Counted from the stretch's first letter, positions 8,826-20,940 are shown. The stretch is 64,000 bases of DNA from Takakia lepidozioides (GCA_030704615.1 CM060733.1:7378001-7442000), one strand, 5' to 3'. Program-made: numbers and translations. The notes: generated from the sequence alone by a model not told the origin.

Positions 8826-10443
8826 ATGTCACTAGCAAGGTTTGATTTTGTTATTACCTACCGTCCCGGACATCTTCAAGGAAAACCAGATGCTCTTTCT
8901 CGACGATCGTATCTTGCGCCAAAAGAAGGGGATACAATTTTTGACCAACAAAAATCCATTATCTTGAAACCAGCAAATCTCCAATTGAATATGCTATCCA
9001 TGTCCACCTATGACGATGCAGAGATCATAAAAGAGATTCAGGAAGCACTAAAGAGCGACCATTTTGCTACGACACTACGAAGTCAACTAAATCAACCTCG
9101 AGACAACCCACATATTACAAACGACTTCGAATTCAAAGATGGCTTACTTTACTTCAAGGAACTTCTCTATGTACCTCCAGGACCTATACGACTTCGAATT
9201 CTTCAAACATGTCATGATCTTTCGGCTTCAACAAAACATTGGAGTTGATATCCAAGGACTATTGGTGGCCGCAGATGTGGAAACTCGTGAAAGAATTCAT
9301 AAAATCTTGTGACACGTGTGCTAGAGCGAAAGGGACCATGACATCGACCTTATGGCTTTCTTCAACCATTACCCATTCCCGAGGGTCCATGGTCATCCGT
9401 GTCTATGGACTTTATTACGGACCTTCCAATTTCCAAGACCACCGATCAATCTTTGTTATTGTAGATCGTTTTACGAAGATGACACATTTATTTCATGTAA
9501 TAAGACGGTTAACCGGCGAGGAAACTGCAAGACTCTTCCTCAATACTATCTACCGCATTCATGGACTCCCGAAGGATATCGTATCTGATCGAGGACCACA
9601 GTTCATATCAAATTTCTGGAGGGGATTATTTCACATATTGGATACTAAGATCAACCTCTCTACAGCTTATCATCCACAGACTGATGGTCAAACCGACGTG
9701 TAAACCCAGATTTTGGAGCAGTATCTTCGCTGTACGATAAATTATCACCAAGATAATTGGATGGACCTTCTGTCATTGGCTGAGTTTGCCTACAACAACA
9801 CTATACATTCTTCGACCAAACAAACTCCATTTTTCTCCAATTATGGTCATCATCCTCGAGCAAACCTTTTCCACATGAAGACTGTTGGAAGCCCTGCTGC
9901 AGAAAACCTTGCTGCTCATCTTGCTACGATTCACAAGGAGCTTACATCCCACCTCGCAGAAGCTCAAAAACAATACAAAGAGTATGCAGATCAACGTCGC
10001 CAACCAACCCCAGCTCCAGGTCGGAGATCGTGTGTGGTTTCTTCGACGAGACATACAAACCTCGCGACCATCAAGGAAGTTGGATTATCAACGTCTGGGA
10101 CCATTCAAAATTATTCGACAAATAAATCCGGTCAGTTTTCGGCTTGAACTCCCACGAAGTATGCGTATCCATCCAGTCTTTCATGTTTCATTATTGGAGT
10201 TGTATCACCCATCGAATATTCCAGGGAGAGTCTCCGTACCACCTCCACCAGTCGAAGTCAATCAGGAAATTGAGTTTGAAGTCGACGAAGTCTTAGACTC
10301 TTGCATCAAGTATAAACGTCTTGAGTATTTCGTACATTGGAAAGGCTACGACATCAGCGAACGAACGTGAGAACCTTCATCCAACCTCGCCAATGCATCT
10401 GACAAAGTCCAAGAGTTTCATCAACGATATCCAGCTAAGCCCT
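8826..10443 (+). pseudogene. Integrase with GPF motif and chromodomain
   Basis: In order, the segment shows RPGHLQGKPDALSRR, a zinc-binding remnant (SCDTCARAKG at about 9,307-9,336), the core with [14 protein letters not shown] and VSDRGPQFISNFW, and [10 protein letters not shown] followed by a stop at 9,700. The usual catalytic Glu of DGQTER reads Asp here. After it come QRLGPFKIIRQINPVSFRLEL (GPF) and a chromodomain at about 10,258-10,440 (EFEVDEVLDSCIKYKR, YFVHWKGYDISE). A stop interrupts the chromodomain at 10,368. Chromodomains guide chromovirus integration to marked chromatin. Confidence 0.85.
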
Positions 10444-10560
10444 GAGCTACACGTCAATAAGACGTCACAACGATGATGTCAGCCAAGTTAGCTTCAAGGT
10501 GATGACTCCACATTCAATGTACCTGATACACACTAAGGAAGGATGAGCACCACACATCAG

Positions 10561-10568
10561 TATATATA
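10561..10568 (+). promoter_or_regulatory. TATA-like box before the extra ORF
   Basis: TATATATA lies 39 nt before the ATG at 10,607. The second copy of the element has the same box and the same spacing (about 42,189-42,197 to the ATG at 42,150, minus strand). A TTGCAG just before the ATG in copy 1 could instead be a splice acceptor. Confidence 0.4.
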
Positions 10569-10606
10569 GCTACACTTCCAGCACTCTTGCATCTTATATT
10601 TGCAGT

Positions 10607-11008
10607 ATGAAGTCACAGGAACCAGATATATTGGAGTTGTCGCTTACCCAGCTACCAGATCAGCCATTCCGACTCTCACGACCTTCAACATCACGTCGAC
10701 GCTCTCGAGACGATGGGCCACCAATGCGACGCGTACTTCCTCGTCTGAACCCCGTACGACGACAAGTGGAGCCTACTCGAAGTCTGATAATTCTGTTGGA
10801 GATTGAGGCTTCGGACCCAGAGGGCAACGAAATCATGTTTGAAGGCAGTTTTGAAAATCAGTATGCTCGAATCACTGCGTGGTCCCAAGTTCAAGGTGTT
10901 GGACACTATCGATGGTTGCAGGGACCTATAAATCATTTGAGTCAAGAACGAAGAGCCGAATACTTGGCAAGTACCATTCGCCGGATTTTGGATTTTCTCC
11001 AACTTTAA
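10607..11008 (+). CDS. Extra ORF of the chromovirus between pol and 3' LTR (133 aa)
   Basis: The open frame starts MKSQEPDILELSLTQLPDQP, has a basic Ser/Arg-rich stretch (RLSRPSTSRRRSRDD) at about residues 23-37, and ends RRILDFLQL. It lies between the chromodomain and the purine tract before the 3' LTR, where env-like or accessory ORFs occur in some LTR elements. It has no signal peptide, membrane segment or zinc motif. The second copy (41,749-42,150, minus) keeps the start, the SRRRSRDDGPPMRR core and the C-terminus, with two stops. It is open here although pol is broken. Function unknown. Confidence 0.6.
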   Translation: MKSQEPDILELSLTQLPDQPFRLSRPSTSRRRSRDDGPPMRRVLPRLNPVRRQVEPTRSLIILLEIEASDPEGNEIMFEGSFENQYARITAWSQVQGVGHYRWLQGPINHLSQERRAEYLASTIRRILDFLQL

Positions 11009-11063
11009 GCAAGTCCAAGATTTTACTGCTCTTCGAGGAACTCGGCGCTAGAGGAGGGGGTGA

Positions 11064-11606
11064 TGTCACGGACATAGCTCAGAAAAACTTACCAGGAGTA
11101 AATACCAGAAGTTACCAAGTTACCATGTTACCGGAAGTTACCACGACTTACCGTGATTTACCATGATCTACCATGATTTACCATTACTTACTAAGTTACC
11201 GGGAGTTTACCCAATTACCAAGAGTAACTTGGGAAACTACTCAGGAAGCTTCCTTTGGAGGAAACTTCTCCATCAAGATACCTCCTTTGTTGAAGGAAGC
11301 TTCTCCATCAAGAAACCTTTGTTTAATCTTGGAAACTTCTCCAGCAAGAAACCTCCTTCTTGGGGAAGCTTCTTAGTACCCAGTATATATCGGAGGCGAG
11401 ACTGGACACTCTTCAGTCTCGCCAACATAAGTTCAAGCTACTCTTGTTTCCAGTTTCTAGTACTCCAGTCTAGTTTCCAGCATTTCAGTATTCAAGTCGT
11501 GTTTCAACTCATCGTGCATTCGGCCACGCCAACCTTGACTTCTTGTCTAGCCTTGTACCTCTAGTTTTATCTCTTGTTGTGTTCAGTCATGTTCTCGTCC
11601 TTGACA
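11064..11606 (+). repeat. 3' LTR of the nested chromovirus
   Basis: 543 bp, TGTCACGG...TTGACA. It is preceded by the purine-rich GAGGAGGGGG plus TGA. The TATA box lies at about 11,384-11,390 and AGTCTCGCCAAC at 11,415-11,426. It is shorter than the 5' LTR mainly because it lacks part of the TCCAGT repeats. Confidence 0.85.
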
Positions 11607-12360
11607 CCACCCGCTTTTGTGTTGACTTCAAGAAACTGAATGACGTCACTAAAAATGATGCCTACCCTTTGCCTATGATCAATGAGACCTTGGATCAATT
11701 GCATGGTGAACTACAATTTTCTCCCCTCTTGATCTTGCATCTGGTTTTTGACAAGTTCCTCTCACTGAAGCAGCCAAGGAAAATACCTCGTTTGTGTGTC
11801 GTATGGGCAAATACCAATATGAGACCATGCCCTTTGGTTTATGCAATACCACCTCCACCTTCCAACACCTCATGGACATTGTATTGGGAAATCTTCGCTG
11901 GGAATGTGCCTTAATTTATGTAGATGATATCAATGTGTATTCAGCCAGTTTTGATATTCATTTGACTGACCTACAGCGTGTGTTCAGCAAATTGCGTACT
12001 GCAGGCCTCAAAGTGAAGCCAAAGAAGTGTGAACTATTCATGCCTGAGCTACATTTTCTTAGTCATATCCTCTCCAAGGATGGTTTGCTTCCTGATCCTG
12101 CAAAACTTAAGTCTGTTTGGGGCTTTCCTATTCCCAAGGATAAACATTGTATCAAATCCTTCTTGGGTCTGGCTTCTTATTATAGACGCTTCATTAAGAA
12201 CTTTGCCAAGCTTGCCCACCCTCTAATCAAGGTGTTGTGCAAAGATGCCAGGTTTGAATGGACCTTCTCCCAGCAGGCTGCCTTTGACACCCTTCGCAAG
12301 GCTTTGTATTCAGCTCCCATCCTGATGTTTCCCAATTTTGAATTGTCTTTGTTGCCATCA
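11607..12360 (+). pseudogene. Host gypsy element: rest of reverse transcriptase
   Basis: It resumes the RT of 5,034-5,279 with [20 protein letters not shown]. After a frame change it reads [19 protein letters not shown], the catalytic [11 protein letters not shown] at about 11,917-11,950, the thumb and connection (FLGLASYYRRFIKNF), and the RNase H start. The usual F/YxDD is YVDD. The element is a different lineage from the nested chromovirus, because it has no chromodomain. Confidence 0.85.
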
Positions 12361-12790
12361 GACTGATGCATCAGATGTTGCCATCTCTGCAATCTTATGT
12401 CAAGTTGTAGAAGGCAAGGAACATGTAATAGCTTATGCATCTCGCCGTCTTGATCGTCATGAAAGGAACTATTCTATATCTAACAAGGAGGGTTTGGCCT
12501 TAGTATTTGGTGTGAAGCATTTCAGGCAATATTTGCATGGTAGCCGGTTTGTGGTGGAGACTGATCATCTTCCACTTAAGGCCCTTGTTAAGCCAAAGGA
12601 ACTTCATGGCAGATTTGCTAGATGGGCTATGTACCTGCAAGTTTTGACATGGATATAGTCTACAAGAAGGGCAAAGAGAACACAAATGCTGATGCACTTA
12701 CACGGGTTGATCCTCCTGTTTGCAGGCCTATGCTCACCTTGGATGACCTTGTTGCTGCTGATGCAGTACTTCCTCCTGCCCCTCTTCTCA
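12338..12790 (+). pseudogene. Host gypsy element: RNase H
   Basis: The reading is TDASDVAISAILCQVVEGKEH, ASRRLDRHERNYSISNKEGL, VVETDHLPLKALVKPKELHGR, then VYKKGKENTNADALTRV. This is a gypsy RNase H and tether. A frame change at about 12,360 and another near 12,620 break it. Confidence 0.8.
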
Positions 12791-13111
12791 ACCTTCTTTG
12801 TGCTGATCAGTACCCCTTGGCCTTGGATTCACATGGCATATTGGCTATTTGGGGCTGGTCTAGCCTTCTTGATCCTGGTTGATTTATTCGTGTGTTAGTA
12901 TGTGTGGTGGATCTACCGCTTAGCGAGAATTCGGATAGTTTGGTGGAAGTTCCTTGTTGTGTTTCAGCTCTTCTCTTTCCTAGGCCCCCGAGTTTGTTGT
13001 GATTCGGCTGCTGCACTCCAGTATGACTATTGGCTTGAGCATCAAGGCCTGATTTGGCTGTCCATGAGTAGTAACAAATGAGGTGAAGGTATCCCTGGCT
13101 GGAGATCATAG

Positions 13112-14190
13112 GTGCAGGCACCCCAGACCACCTTCTCTAAAACCCATTGTCTACCTCCTATGTGCAGTGCAGTCATGGATGATCAGCTACATGCTGCGCT
13201 ACTCCAGCGATGCCAATCAGGGCGTTCACCAGCTGGCCTTTCCGAGTCCTTGCGTAAACAAATTTTCTATCATGTGTCTACTCACCGTTTTATGGGTGAT
13301 AAGCTTTTCAAGGAGCTCACTAAAGGGGGAGTGCCATGCTACTTGGAGGTGCCACCACGGAGCCAGCTGAATGCTTTATTGGAGCGTTTTCATTGTTCCT
13401 TGTATGCCGGTCACCTTGGTATCAAGAAAACTGTGGCCTACATCCAAGAGGTATACTAATGGCTGGGAATTCACCGAGACGTCACAAAATTCATCTTTAA
13501 GTGTGAAGGTTGTCGTGCTAACATTGCTCTCCCTAGGGCCTGGATTTTGTATGAGCTGCAGCCTTTGCCTGTCACCCATGCTTTTGCTCGTGTTGGCATT
13601 GACTGAGTAGGACCCCTCGCACTCACATCAAAGGGTCGAAGCTACCTTTGTGTTGCTACCAACTACTTGACTAAGTGGGTAGAAGTCCGACCTTTGCGTT
13701 CCAATGCTAGTGATGTTGTAGCTCAGTTCTTCTTCAATGAGATCCTTATGCGGCATGGGTGTCCTCGGGAGATACTAACGGATCAGGGCAAGGAGTTTTG
13801 TAACCAGCTCCTCACGGTGATTTGCTTCAATTTCGGTATTAAGCATTCCACCACAGCCCCATACTATCCCTAGACCAATGGCCTCACGGAACGCTTCAAC
13901 CAAACTCTTTGCCGAATGTTGGAGAAGAATGGCGCACTTACCAGGGAGTGGGATACCTTTCTTCCCCCTATTCTCTTTGCTTATCGCACTGCCGTGCATG
14001 CTAGCACCAAGAAGACTCTTTTTGAATTGTTGTATGGTCGCAAATGTGTTTTTTCCTTTGCATTCTACCCCTCTTATCTCTACTGTTGCTGATCCGGTTG
14101 ATCTTGAGACCTTTGTTGAGGATGTTCATGCTCGGCATGCGGTGTCTATCCATGATGCCACGACAACATTGGTAAGGCTCAACTAACCTA
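13112..14190 (+). pseudogene. Host gypsy element: integrase
   Basis: The zinc-binding part reads HCSLYAGHLGIKKTVAYIQ, then a stop at 13,457, then KCEGCRA. The core reads YLCVATNYLTKWVEVRPL, ILTDQGKEFCN and TNGLTERFNQTL, so the D, D and E of the DDE triad are all visible. Stops at about 13,605 and 13,871 inactivate it. Confidence 0.85.
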
Positions 14191-14457
14191 GGCCCGTAAT
14201 TTTAATAAGCATGTCAAGTATTCTAACCTGTTTCAGGTGGGACAAACCGTGTGCGTTCGATTACATGCAAATCTAAGCTCAAGATCGACGGTCCATACTT
14301 GATCTATCAGCTTTTACGTGGGCGACGTGCTCTCCTTCTTCCACAAGGCTCCAATACTGAAGTACGGGATGAACCTGTTTCCTTGACGGACTTGGTGCAT
14401 TCCGAGCTAGTTTTTGATCTTACATGTATTAATGTGGAGGGGCGCACGGTGGGGTGA
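14191..14457 (+). pseudogene. Host gypsy element: integrase C-terminus with GPY motif
   Basis: The frame includes SKLKIDGPYLIYQLLRGR, the GPY/F module of gypsy integrases, and ends at a TGA (14,455-14,457). No chromodomain follows. I could not identify this element's own LTRs. Confidence 0.65.
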
Positions 14458-15693
14458 TGTCTTGATCTTCTTAGCCGATCTATTTCAGCTTGATCCTCTT
14501 CTCTTCTCAGCAGACTTAGTCTTAGTTTGCGGATGGTGACTCTTGGGGTCCTAGGACTTGACCTCTCTAGGACTTGGACACATTTAGTTTCATGGCATAT
14601 CACCATCTGTACTCCCTGCACGGTTTTCCTAGCCAAGGGTTTTGTCCTCGGCCCAACTTGCAGGTGCCAGATTTTCCCTTGATAGGTTTTTCATCCAGCA
14701 GTAGAGGGTGATATTTCCCTATATTTGTTTTCCTTCGCGGAGCTCAGGATTTTTCGCGGGGGGTAGGCTTCACAGATGTAAAGCCCCATATTTGCTTAGC
14801 CTAGAAATGGCCCGTTTCATCCAAAATGGCGATACACATCCATAGTATATATTTTTGGCGTATAAAGCCGTTAAACCGTTACAATGATATCTAGGTTAGG
14901 GTTAGTTTTGGCTGGTGGCTCGATCCTGGCCCTTCATCAGATCTAGGGTAACAAGGCGGCGCCGTGGGCCTTGGCTTGTGACGCCTCGCCACGCGGCAGG
15001 CCACTAAAGCTAGGGCTTTTGTATAAAGTCGGCGCCCTAACACAAGGTCAGGGCGGTGTACTCGGGTGTTAGTGTATATGTGATTTTGGTGTACAAGCTT
15101 TGGATGAGAGCTGCTTTGTGTCAGATCCGTGTGCTTGATCTCCTCTCAGGCGTTGCTTGCTCTTTCCACTCGCCCCTTTTTTGTGAAACCTTGCTTCTTG
15201 AGAGGAAAGGAGTATATGCTTCAGGCTTGTTTTAAGGCTTCACAATCTTGGAGGGCTAGTTGGGGGCCTATGTATGCACGGAGATGGAAAGATCATACCA
15301 TTTCAAAACTGAGACACATAAATGCCCATGTTTATCAGTCAGAAACCCACAAAGCCAAACTTCACTGTGCGTTGAGTCACAAACAAACATTTCTACATTA
15401 TGTACACATCATGTCTCATTAAGCTGGTTTCCAACATAGTCCAGAGCACTCCTACACTGCTATCTTCCCTTGTCTATTCAGTTGGTTACAGATGCACCTC
15501 CGATTATTATTACAATTCCTCGATGGTAAATATGCGCTTATCTCCAGCCTAAAGGTCTTCATACACAAGCCCCCCCTCTGTCAGCAGCGTTATGGAGTCC
15601 GCTGCCAGCAGGGTACTACTACATCAATACTGAGATGTGCCACTACTTTTCAATGAAATTGGAGATGCCAACTCTTGCACCAGCGAAAACAGA
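14458..15693. other. Probable 3' region of the host gypsy element and spacer
   Basis: About 1.2 kb without a recognisable gene. It starts GTCTTGATCTTCTTAGCC right after the integrase stop and may include a 3' LTR, but no second copy exists in the window for comparison. One GGTTAGGGTTAG run lies at about 14,894. The last part is the 3' flank of the NCA1-like gene. Confidence 0.4.
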
Positions 15694-18600
15694 TCAAGTG
15701 GCCGCAGGAATCTGGCTGTGCAGAAACTCCAGAACAGAGAGCCGCTACACACATGCCGGCCGGCCATAGTCATGTCAGAACAGTTTCTAGTACTTACAGA
15801 AATAAATCTAATGGAAGTACAAAATTTAATCCACACCATATTGGAGGCAGAGAGAGAGGGAGAGAGAGACGTCACAGACAGTCAACTTCTGGGTACTTAG
15901 TGAAAAGTTTGATTTGGAGTGCCTCCCTTTTCCTTGCAGCAAATAAGACGAAATAAAACAGAAAGAGAACTTGTGCAGCCATTGTCAGAGAGTTAAGTTC
16001 CTGGAAAAGGTTGCTAGGGTCCCAATGTCTTAAAAAAGACGAGGGATTCAACATCGACACATGCAGTAATCTTTCTCATCAGGACCGTTCATATGGTCTT
16101 GAAAAATTTGACAATATTCCTCCTAGAAAGACGGCACCGCAAAGTCTGCTAGCATTTCTCTACGCGACTGATAAATGTTCATGTCTCCAAGTTGTAAGAC
16201 TGTCCCCCTAGTTCTTCACTAGGACCACAAATCGGTTGGTTTGTTATCACCATCCATAGTACAAAGCCCATGATCATCTGGCACATCCCCACTTTCTGTG
16301 AGATAATAGTTGACCTGGTCAATTTACAGCTCTTTTCCTACACAAACATAAGTACAACCAGGCCAACTCAGTCCCAGCCTTCTCTTGGGGAAGGAAATTA
16401 CCCGTTTCTCAAGCAGAGTACTATCACTACTCTTGTGTGATGATAGCCCTTCCAAGTTCTTCACAGCTTCTTGAAATCCTTCAGCAGCACCCTTTTCATT
16501 GCCTAGGGCACGGTCAACATCTGCCACTTTCGCCAGTGAGACTGCCACATCTAACACCTGCCAATGGAAAGATTCACGATATAATAGATACTAACAACTT
16601 CCAATGGACTCCTGAAGCAGCTCCATCTCAGGGCAATTACACCACCACGAGGGATACTAGTCCCGGTTTCACTCTGCCCTAATTATCCAGGATAGAACAT
16701 AAGCTTTCTGAGCTCATACAAAATTCAAAGCTCATAACTTCTATTACATTATTTGAACCAAGCTAGAGCTCTCTAGAAAGGTACAAATTTGAACACCTTG
16801 AGGTAAATTTTGACAACTATTTCCATATATTGTAGTTTTTAAAATCAAAATTACTCTCCGGGTACCCGCTGAATTGGGTTGGGTGTGTGCACATGAAACT
16901 GGTGCTCATGGATGCAGACATACACACAACACACTGGTTCTAGACTGTTGACATTGAAGTGTAGTAGGCACATGGACTATGCAGCCTTACTACCATTGCT
17001 TTCCAGTGCGACAACTAGTGGAGGTGGCCAAGGATACAACAGTAGGAGGGCAGCAGAGGTAGCCTCCATTCACATAGTTCATCTTATTGATGCAGCAAAA
17101 CTCTCTCCCACATCAAGGTGTGGTTTGTTTGCTAAATGTATAGCTCCCTCAGTGCTACTATAAAAAATCAGGTAGTTCTCGCTGATTTCAATGCCTCATA
17201 ACTCAAACAATAGTAGGGCTTAGGGGAAAATCCTGTGCTATATACTTTGAAAAGTTTTAAGCTGTATTTTGCTAAAAACTGACATCTTTTGTTTGACAAA
17301 CATCAAACATACTATTTATAACATTATAAAAGATATTCTAGTATGTTTTACATAAATGGAAAATGGAGCTGGTTGATCTGGATCATAGTTCGCAACAATT
17401 GGAGGTAGTCCTCTAACAAAAAAAGCTACACTGACATCAATGGTCGATTTGAAAGATAATTCGTCAATTCATTTGTCAGGGACTTGAATCTAATCTGCAC
17501 AGTTGCAGTTGAAATCTGACAGCTTTTCAGAACTTTCAAGGTAAAGTTGGTTCTACAAACGGTGACGTCACCTGCTGGCTGGGGTCCCTTTGAACCCCCA
17601 TGGTGATTTAAGTAGGTTGGTTATGGGCAAACATCAAGATGGGGCCTAGGAAGCATGGTGGAAAGGTTCCATATGGCAGCCTAACACATTCCGCAAGTAA
17701 CCATTCAGGCAGACGAGTCCACCTTCCAAATGGGAGGCAGTAGCCCTTCGGGGTGAAGTGACACCATAAGTTCCGCTTGCTTCGGCAAGAGTCTTCCTTC
17801 AAGCAAACAACAAAAACCAGCTTGTATGGAGTTTCTGGAAGTGATATCAAAGAGTCTTGAACAGAACAAGGATCTTCAGCTTAAGCCACCAAATTCCACT
17901 GTGTTACAAACTTGATTTTTCTCTTAGAGAGAGGATTTACTTAAGATTTTTTTGCCATACCCTTGTGGCAATGAGAGAGAGAGGGAGAGAGAATGTACTC
18001 ATAAGATGTTGTTTGCCGTCCATTAACCCGCGCCCAGTTTGAGCGGAACACAAAGGGACAGAAACTACCTTTGTCAGGGGCTGACGCCGGTAGTATGACT
18101 TACCTTGAAACATACAATTGATCGGAGTTCTCGAGATATCCTCTAGAAATCCCTTCACACAAAGCATCAATCTGCTGTGTACGATTTGCACAGTAACTAG
18201 ACCCCAAAATTGCCTGGGCTTTTGGCTCAGCCTCGAGATTTTCGAAGTTGGTAAACAGAGGTACAGGAACAGAGAGAGAGAGAGAGAGAGAGTCACCTCT
18301 GAGGACAAGGTTTTGAAGTCGGAGGTGGCTTGCAGACGAACATCAAGGGCACGTGCATAGAAGACACGAGCAGCAACCAGGTCTTCCGCATAATACTTGA
18401 GATCACCCAGTTTATTTAGGGATACTGATAGCGCATGCACCACCTGGTCATCACAACTTGTGTTTGGACAAATATAACCCTATGAATTTGGCAGTCATTG
18501 GCTCAAAGCTTCTGTACGGGGTGCCGAAGGTGCCTCTTTCTCTTTACCTACTACTGAACTACCTAATTCTAAACTATACTATTGCCACGGGATAGCCAAA

Positions 18601-20940
18601 CCCTCACTGAGGTCTTTCATTACGAGGATCAGAGATTCTTGTCTGCATGAGGCATCGAATTAGGACTGCTTGTTGAAAGTCCCACTTTCTTTTTATATCC
18701 CACTCTCTTTTGTCCATAAGCTCTTTGAGCATCCCACGGACATTATAAAGTCTTGTTCTTTCTTTCATTTTGTCTCACAAAATATTGGAAGGATGCAGCT
18801 GCTGAAAATCATCGATCCTGACTTGCCAACAAGCAGCCACTAACGAAGTACAGAGCAAGGATGTAGGAAAGCGAGTCCAACAAGTACACACCCATCACCC
18901 TACCTCCTTGTCTTTGTCTGACATCTTCATCAAAACGTCAACGCTCTCCTCATAGTTTGCTATGGCACCCTCAATGTTGTTTATTGCCCGACTGCAGCAA
19001 GAACCACGATGTCTTAGGACCCTACTTCATCAAAACCATCATTCTAACACACACTATTTCGCTTGTATGTGTGCATATAGTACATCTCTCTAGAAGAGGG
19101 AACGTGAGAAGAGAAGATTAAATGCACTTGGTAACTTTTGCTTGCTTTCGCATTTTCGAAATGCAATGAGAGCAAGACGAAACTACTTGACCATAGCATA
19201 CAACAACACCCTAGTCCTAGGCTTTTCTGCTTTTTTGGGGTGTGTGTGAGAGAGGGAGAGAGAGAGAGAGAGAGGGAGATGCAACAGCCAAGTGATAAGT
19301 TGGGGCAGGAAGAGGATGCTCTGTACCAGCTATCACCAAGCATGCCAAGTAGGGCACCCAATTGGGAGGAAATGACAGTAGTGGCACCAGAGCGCGACAT
19401 CTCCTCCCGGCTGTCCTCCACGCACAATGTTAGCCTTGCCATTGCGCTCTCCAAGTTTTGGGCCTGGAACGCCTGCCAAGCCACCCCAACTACTATTTCA
19501 GAAAACCTTGCTGCAAAAGAGACTCTGTTGCAATGAACTAAACGGCTCAAAATGAGCTCAAATCCAGTACTGGTAGAAAGCCACTTAATAGTCAGAAAAG
19601 TCTTAAAGGAGATGTTCAAAACAATATAAGACTTGCTGTGTGAAAATGCTGAGTAAGCCACCACTTCTTGAAGTGGAGTAATTTGCAAAACATAATAACA
19701 CAAAACATGATGAGACATACTTCTTTGGAGGCGAAGATAAAGAGAACAAAATCTCACAGAATGGCTAGTTACGCATCTATGGGGCTTATCTTTCAGGTTT
19801 GAACCCCTTCCTATTGAGAAGATTGCTGAACAATATTCAAAACAAACAGATCAGAGATTCTAGAAGAGACATACTCGCATTGCTTGCTGAACAAGGAAAC
19901 TGCCCCGTGCCAACGAGACATCCTCATATGTTACAATGTTCTGGCCTTCAGCTTCCCCTTGATCAGTTCCTTCACTGTCTTCATGCAGTGGAGCTCTCTT
20001 GATGCGTGCATGACCTTCAATGAAACGGTCCACTAGCCCTTGCATCTCTTGATCAGACTCAACTTTCTCTATATCAATCCCACAGAGGGGACAATCTTGG
20101 AACCGTGAGATACATCCCCTGCCAAATATTCACATGGTATGTCAGTTACATAATGCATCAGAAAACAGAGGGCAGAGGAGAATCTCTACAGAAATTCTAT
20201 GGGAAAGAGGAATGGGACATAGGGGGATGGGAGAGCAGAATAGGAGGCTGGCTCCAGCAGTAGAGTGACCAGTAGAGTGGTCTAGCTTTCCAAAGTTTCC
20301 CATGAAAACTTAGTTGTAGCATCAATTTGAGGGGTGTATGCACCCCAAAATGCACAGCCAAGGAGGGCTACAGCTTTCCATGTCGTGAAGTACGCATTGA
20401 TCGTTTCCTGCGAAGTCTCTAAATGACTTAGCCTAGAGGGCATGGTATTTGAGGCATACCATAATACTCGGGCACACCAAGGACCATCTGGTTACAGGAG
20501 ATTGAGCATTGTTCAAGGATGAGGTTGATTGCATTCTCTGGTGAGAATGCCCCCAACAATCTATTAGAAAATGGATACTGCCTTTGGGTTGCCCGTACAT
20601 CGGGCAGTTACAAGGAGAGAAAGAGAGAGAGATTGAACCTGCAATAAATGTGCCGACAAGGTAGACAGCGACTACTGTTAAATAGGAGAGCCCGACACAG
20701 CACACAACTCAGTGGTCCAATCTTAAACGATCCAGAATCGTAACCCATGGGGCATTTGCCTGGTGAATTAGATTCCACACTTTCATCCGTTCTTGCAACT
20801 TGCTGGTGCTGGGGAGCCTCGTTCCTCTCATCCTTTGTAGGGGTCCCTTTTGTAGTATCTGCAGGCATTGACATGGGGCATTTTGGAGAACCTGGAGGTC
20901 CATTAATGCTCAGCCTTGCAAACGGGCAACCACCGCTCAT
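15694..20940 (-). CDS. NCA1: NCA1-like catalase chaperone (RING finger plus TPR), seven exons
   Basis: Exons (minus): 20940-20639, 20118-19875, 19472-19327, 18991-18904, 18443-18297, 16557-16402, 15744-15694. All junctions are GT-AG. The phases fit, and the 1,134-nt sum gives 377 aa plus stop. The N-terminus has CPFARLS and KCPMGYDS. A C3HC4 RING follows with Cys79, 82, 95, His97, Cys100, 103, 110 and 113. Next comes VDRFIEGHARIKR and then a TPR-like helical half (AFQAQNLESAM, LNKLGDLKYYAEDLVAARVF, VADVDRALGNEKGAAEGF), ending RLSVLEFLHSQ. This is the layout of plant NCA1 (405 aa in Arabidopsis, from memory), a cytosolic partner needed for catalase folding and activity. The start ATG at 20,940 sits directly before CPFAR. 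The product name is by architecture and remembered similarity. Confidence 0.85.
17960..18295 (-). repeat. Dispersed repeat copy inside NCA1-like intron 5
   Basis: This sequence of about 300 bp, read on the minus strand, matches 23,195-23,470 on the plus strand. Shared runs include ACCTCTGTT, GAGGCTGAGCC, TGTGTGAAGGG, TTTCTAGAGG, ACAAAGGTAGT, CAAACTGGGC and TCTTATGA. It lies wholly in an intron with simple GA/CT tracts beside it. It could be a SINE, but I see no convincing tRNA-type box. Confidence 0.6.

Larger units (their letters stand above)
5280..11606 (+). mobile_element. Chromovirus (Ty3/gypsy) LTR retrotransposon with two LTRs
   Basis: The element runs TGTCACGGACAT...TTGACA. It has a 5' LTR (5,280-5,911), a putative primer-binding site, gag, protease, RT, RNase H, integrase with chromodomain, an extra ORF, a purine tract (about 11,050-11,060) and a 3' LTR (11,064-11,606). 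Its flanks are GCACC on the left and CCACC on the right. This is a 5-bp target duplication with one change, and removing the element restores the host RT frame at KKDGT/RFCVD. Stops and frameshifts in gag and RT show it is no longer autonomous. The LTRs differ by about 90 bp, largely from changed numbers of a TCCAGT-type repeat, so it is not recent. Confidence 0.9.

Noticed and set aside
11163-11564. 133-codon frame across the 3' LTR
   Set aside because: It lies wholly in LTR U3/R sequence made of TTACC and AAGCTTCC repeats. The same frame is not kept in the other LTRs.
14307-14636. Arg-rich 109-codon frame on the minus strand
   Set aside because: It is the shadow of the gypsy integrase C-terminus read on the plus strand.
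19044-19757. 237-codon minus-strand frame as a separate gene
   Set aside because: Only 19,472-19,327 fits the NCA1-like protein. The rest is intron sequence on both sides, including a CT-repeat.
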